A stretch of 64,000 bases of DNA from contig NZ_BMVP01000001.1 in the NCBI RefSeq assembly GCF_014650775.1, forward strand, positions 744,001 to 808,000, read 5' to 3'. Of this stretch, positions 61,514 to 64,000 are shown one piece after another. Position 1 is the stretch's first letter. Every line of letters begins with the position of its first letter. A program made the translations under genes and the position numbers. A model generated the notes under the pieces. That model was not told the DNA's origin. It saw only the letters and a program-made list of their open reading frames with translations, and did no database searches. The DNA comes from Streptomyces cirratus (lineage in GTDB: Bacteria; Actinomycetota; Actinomycetes; Streptomycetales; Streptomycetaceae).

Positions 61514-62848
61514 ATGCCCAGATCCGGACGCCCGACCACCGCCATCGCCGTCCTCGCGGCGATGACCGCCCTCGCCACCGCCTGCACGGGCCAGAGCGGC
61601 GCCTCCCCCGACGACGACCCGAAGGCGCAGGTCACGCTGAACTTCTGGCACGGCTGGTCCGCGCCCGGAGAGGTCAAGGCGATCGAGGAGAACATCGCCC
61701 GGTTCGAGCAGGCCCACCCGAACATCAAGGTCCAGGTCACCGCCGACATGACCGACGACAAGATCAACCAGGCGTTGCGCGCGGGCGGCGGCAAGGCGCC
61801 CGACGTCGTCTCCTCCTTCACCACCGACAGCGTCGGCAAGTTCTGCAACTCGGGCGCCTTCGCGGACCTGAACCCCTTCCTCCGGAAGTCCGGCGTCGAC
61901 AAGACGCAGGTGTTCCCCAAGACGCTGCTGCAGTACACGCAGTACAACGGCAACCAGTGCACGCTGCCGCTGCTCAGCGACGCGTACGGCCTCGTCTACG
62001 ACAAGAGCGCCTTCGCGGCGGCGGGGATCACCGAGCCGCCCAGGACGTGGAGCCAGTTCACCGAGGACGCGCAGAAGCTCACGGTGGCGCGCGGCGACAC
62101 CTACGACCGGCTCGGCGTGATGCCCACCTTCCACGGCTACGAGACGAAACCGACCCGGCTGGCCGCCCAGTGGGGCGGCACCTACTTCGACGCCCGGGGC
62201 AAGTCGAACCTGGCCGGTGACCCGGCCTTCGCGAAGATGCTCGCCGCGCAGAAGGACCTCGTGGACAAGCTCGGCGGCTACGAGAAGCTGGAGAAGTACC
62301 GCGCGTCCTTCGGTGACGAGTGGAGCGCCGAACACCCCCTCCACACCGGCAAGGTCGCCATGCAGATCGACGGCGAGTGGCGGCCCGCGATGGCGAAGGA
62401 GGCCGGAGTGACGTTCGAGATCGGCACCGCGCCGCTGCCCGTGCCGGACGACCAGGCGGCCGACTACGGCAAGGGCTACGTCTCCGGCACGGTCATGGGC
62501 ATCTCGGCGGCCGGCCGCAAGCAGAACGCCGCCTGGGAACTGGTGAAGTACATGACCACCGACACCGACGCGGTGGTGGCCTTCGCCAACGCCATCCACA
62601 ACGTCCCCTCCACGCTGGAGGCGCTGGCCTCGCCGAAGCTCCAGGTCACCCCGGAGTTCAAGACGTTCATCGACATCGCCCGGCACCCGAAGTCCTCCTC
62701 CACCCCGGCCCAGGCGGACGGCGGCACCTACCAGCTGACCTTCGAGGACTTCGCGTACGGGGTCGAGAAGGGCGCCGTGGCGGACGTCCCCGCCGGCCTC
62801 GCCCGCACCGACGCGCAGATAGACACCGACATCGCGAAGGCCAAGTAG
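61514..62848 (+). CDS. Sugar ABC transporter substrate-binding lipoprotein
   Basis: 444 residues, starting MPRSGRPTTAIAVLAAMTAL with lipobox LATAC, so it is anchored as a lipoprotein. The mature part is a family 1 extracellular solute-binding protein: LNFWHGWSAPGEVKAIEENI, AGGGKAPDVVSSFTTDSVG and the ligand-cleft segment KVAMQIDGEWRPAMAKE. Carbohydrate substrate likely but unspecified. It follows the ROK gene by 114 bp and precedes the permease gene by 5 bp. Confidence 0.93.
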   Translation: MPRSGRPTTAIAVLAAMTALATACTGQSGASPDDDPKAQVTLNFWHGWSAPGEVKAIEENIARFEQAHPNIKVQVTADMTDDKINQALRAGGGKAPDVVSSFTTDSVGKFCNSGAFADLNPFLRKSGVDKTQVFPKTLLQYTQYNGNQCTLPLLSDAYGLVYDKSAFAAAGITEPPRTWSQFTEDAQKLTVARGDTYDRLGVMPTFHGYETKPTRLAAQWGGTYFDARGKSNLAGDPAFAKMLAAQKDLVDKLGGYEKLEKYRASFGDEWSAEHPLHTGKVAMQIDGEWRPAMAKEAGVTFEIGTAPLPVPDDQAADYGKGYVSGTVMGISAAGRKQNAAWELVKYMTTDTDAVVAFANAIHNVPSTLEALASPKLQVTPEFKTFIDIARHPKSSSTPAQADGGTYQLTFEDFAYGVEKGAVADVPAGLARTDAQIDTDIAKAK

Positions 62849-62853
62849 CCCCG

Positions 62854-63798
62854 ATGGCCGCCCCGCACACCGCGCAGGCGAAGCGGCGCCGCTCCGCGCT
62901 GCGTACCGCTGCCTTCATGTCGCCCTGGCTGATCGGGTTCGCGCTCTTCTTCGCCTACCCGCTGCTGTCCACCGTGTACTTCTCCTTCACCAAGTACGAC
63001 GGCTTCCGTCCGCCCGTCTTCAACGGCCTGCACAACTGGACGTACCTGTTCACCGACTATCCGCTGTTCTGGCCGGCGATGCGCAACACCCTGTGGCTGG
63101 TCGTGGTGATGGTCGGCTGCCGGGTCGTCTTCGGACTGGGCACCGGGCTGCTCATCACGAAGATCAAGACGGCGCCCGGGCTCTTCCGGACCCTGTTCTA
63201 CCTGCCCTACCTCGCCCCGCCGGTGGCCGCGACGCTGGCGTTCGTCTTCCTCCTGAACCCCGGCACGGGGCCTGCCGGGGTGCTGCTGGAGGGCGTCGGG
63301 CTGCACTCGCCCGGCTGGTTCACCGACGCCGACTGGTCCAAGCCGGCGCTGACCGTGCTCGCGGTGTGGGGCGTCGGTGACCTGATGGTCATCTTCATGG
63401 CCGCGCTGCTCGACGTACCGAAGGAGCAGTACGAGGCCGCCGAGCTGGACGGGGCCGGCGCGTGGTCGCGGTTCCGCCACATCACCCTCCCGAACATCTC
63501 CCCGATCATCCTGTTCGCCGTGGTCACCGGGGTCATCCAGGCCATGCAGTACTACACGCAGCCCCTGGTCGCCGGGAAGGTGGCGGCCGGGGTGATCGGC
63601 GGCTCGGGCCAGCAGTTCGAGCCGGGCTACCCCGACAAGTCCACGCTGACCCTGCCGCAGGTCGTCTACAACCTGGGCTTCCAGCGCTTCGACTACGGCA
63701 CCGCGTGTGCGGTCGCCCTCGTCCTCTTCGCCCTCTCCATGGCCTTCACCGCGCTGCTGATGCGCCGCCGTGGCGGACTGATCGGATCAGGTGACTGA
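62854..63798 (+). CDS. Sugar ABC transporter permease (MalF/UgpA type)
   Basis: 314 residues from the ATG at 62854 (MAAPHTAQAKRRRSALRTAA). Six membrane segments; the EAA loop that contacts the ATPase reads YEAAELDGAGAWSRFRHITL. The first segment is MSPWLIGFALFFAYPLLSTV. It begins 5 bp after the binding-protein gene, and the second permease begins 1 bp after its stop, so the operon is tight. The ATPase is presumably elsewhere (streptomycetes share MsiK). Confidence 0.94.
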   Translation: MAAPHTAQAKRRRSALRTAAFMSPWLIGFALFFAYPLLSTVYFSFTKYDGFRPPVFNGLHNWTYLFTDYPLFWPAMRNTLWLVVVMVGCRVVFGLGTGLLITKIKTAPGLFRTLFYLPYLAPPVAATLAFVFLLNPGTGPAGVLLEGVGLHSPGWFTDADWSKPALTVLAVWGVGDLMVIFMAALLDVPKEQYEAAELDGAGAWSRFRHITLPNISPIILFAVVTGVIQAMQYYTQPLVAGKVAAGVIGGSGQQFEPGYPDKSTLTLPQVVYNLGFQRFDYGTACAVALVLFALSMAFTALLMRRRGGLIGSGD

Positions 63799-63799
63799 C

Positions 63800-64000
63800 A
63801 TGGCCGTGACCACGACGGCGACGGACGCCGCCACCGCGCGGACCGCTCGCCCGGCGCCCCGGCACGGCCGCGGCCCGCTGGTGCACTGGGTGGCCGTGCA
63901 CAGCCTGGGGGTGGCCGCCGCCCTGTTCTTCGTCCTCCCCTTCGTCTTCCTGTTCCTCACCTCCCTGATGGACGACCGGCAGGCCCTGACCCGCGACCTG
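63800..64000 (+). CDS. Sugar ABC transporter permease (MalG/UgpE type), N-terminal part
   Basis: Only the first 67 residues are in the window: MAVTTTATDAATARTARPAP, a basic stretch, and the first membrane segment (VAAALFFVLPFVFLFLTSLM). The ATG at 63800 follows the preceding stop codon by one base (TGACATG). It is the second inner-membrane subunit of the transporter; the rest lies beyond the window. Confidence 0.88.
   Translation, partial: MAVTTTATDAATARTARPAPRHGRGPLVHWVAVHSLGVAAALFFVLPFVFLFLTSLMDDRQALTRDL

Overview
The window is chromosomal DNA of a Streptomyces or a very close relative. It is strongly G+C-rich with G/C in most third codon positions, uses many GTG starts, and shows the gene order rodA-pbp2-mreD-mreC-mreB-ndk-DUF4233-folC-valS-clpX-clpP2-clpP1-tig. 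As far as I remember, that order is conserved in S. coelicolor (about SCO2607 to SCO2620). The downstream series nei, rpiB, amino-acid permeases, sodF, pepN, subtilase, asd and pepN also fits that chromosome segment.

Positions 1-11.9 kb: a CYTH protein cut by the window edge, the cell-wall synthesis operon (mreB, mreC, mreD, class B PBP, rodA, all on the minus strand), then ndk, DUF4233 and folC. A second MreB-type gene diverges from folC and is followed by an orphan NarL-type histidine kinase. Positions 12-21 kb: valS, two related membrane-anchored proteins of unknown function, clpX, the clpP1-clpP2 operon behind a possible ClgR site, and trigger factor. Together these form a protein quality-control block.

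Positions 21.1-24.5 kb: tRNA-Pro(TGG), tRNA-Gly(TCC), and a small decayed integrative element in the 3' end of tRNA-Gly. It is bounded by 44-bp identical direct repeats. It holds a truncated, frameshifted tyrosine recombinase, a 152-bp palindrome, a membrane-anchored Mrr-like nuclease candidate, a GntR/UTRA regulator with its own palindromic operators, and small ORFs.

Positions 24.5-36.7 kb: HD hydrolase, SpoIIE-type phosphatase, Eis-like acetyltransferase, Nei glycosylase, RpiB, three amino-acid permease paralogues with bioY between the first two, sodF with a Nur-like box, and a mycothiol-dependent DsbA-like protein. Positions 36.8-48.4 kb: two PepN paralogues, a secreted tripeptidyl-peptidase-II-like subtilase and asd, so a peptide-degradation theme. 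Positions 48.4-52.7 kb: a MITE-like element that supplies the stop codon of a LysR gene, two EamA exporters, a MarR gene with a perfect 24-bp palindrome, and a 30-bp minisatellite. Positions 52.7-64 kb: malQ preceded by a small repeat-bearing peptide gene, a secreted GH84-like hexosaminidase, an HNH nuclease, an MscS channel, and a ROK regulator with a sugar ABC transporter that runs off the window end.

The least explained items are the 75-residue LTSEP-repeat peptide upstream of malQ, the contents of the 3-kb tRNA-Gly element, and the extra MreB. All calls come from reading the sequence; no database search was possible.
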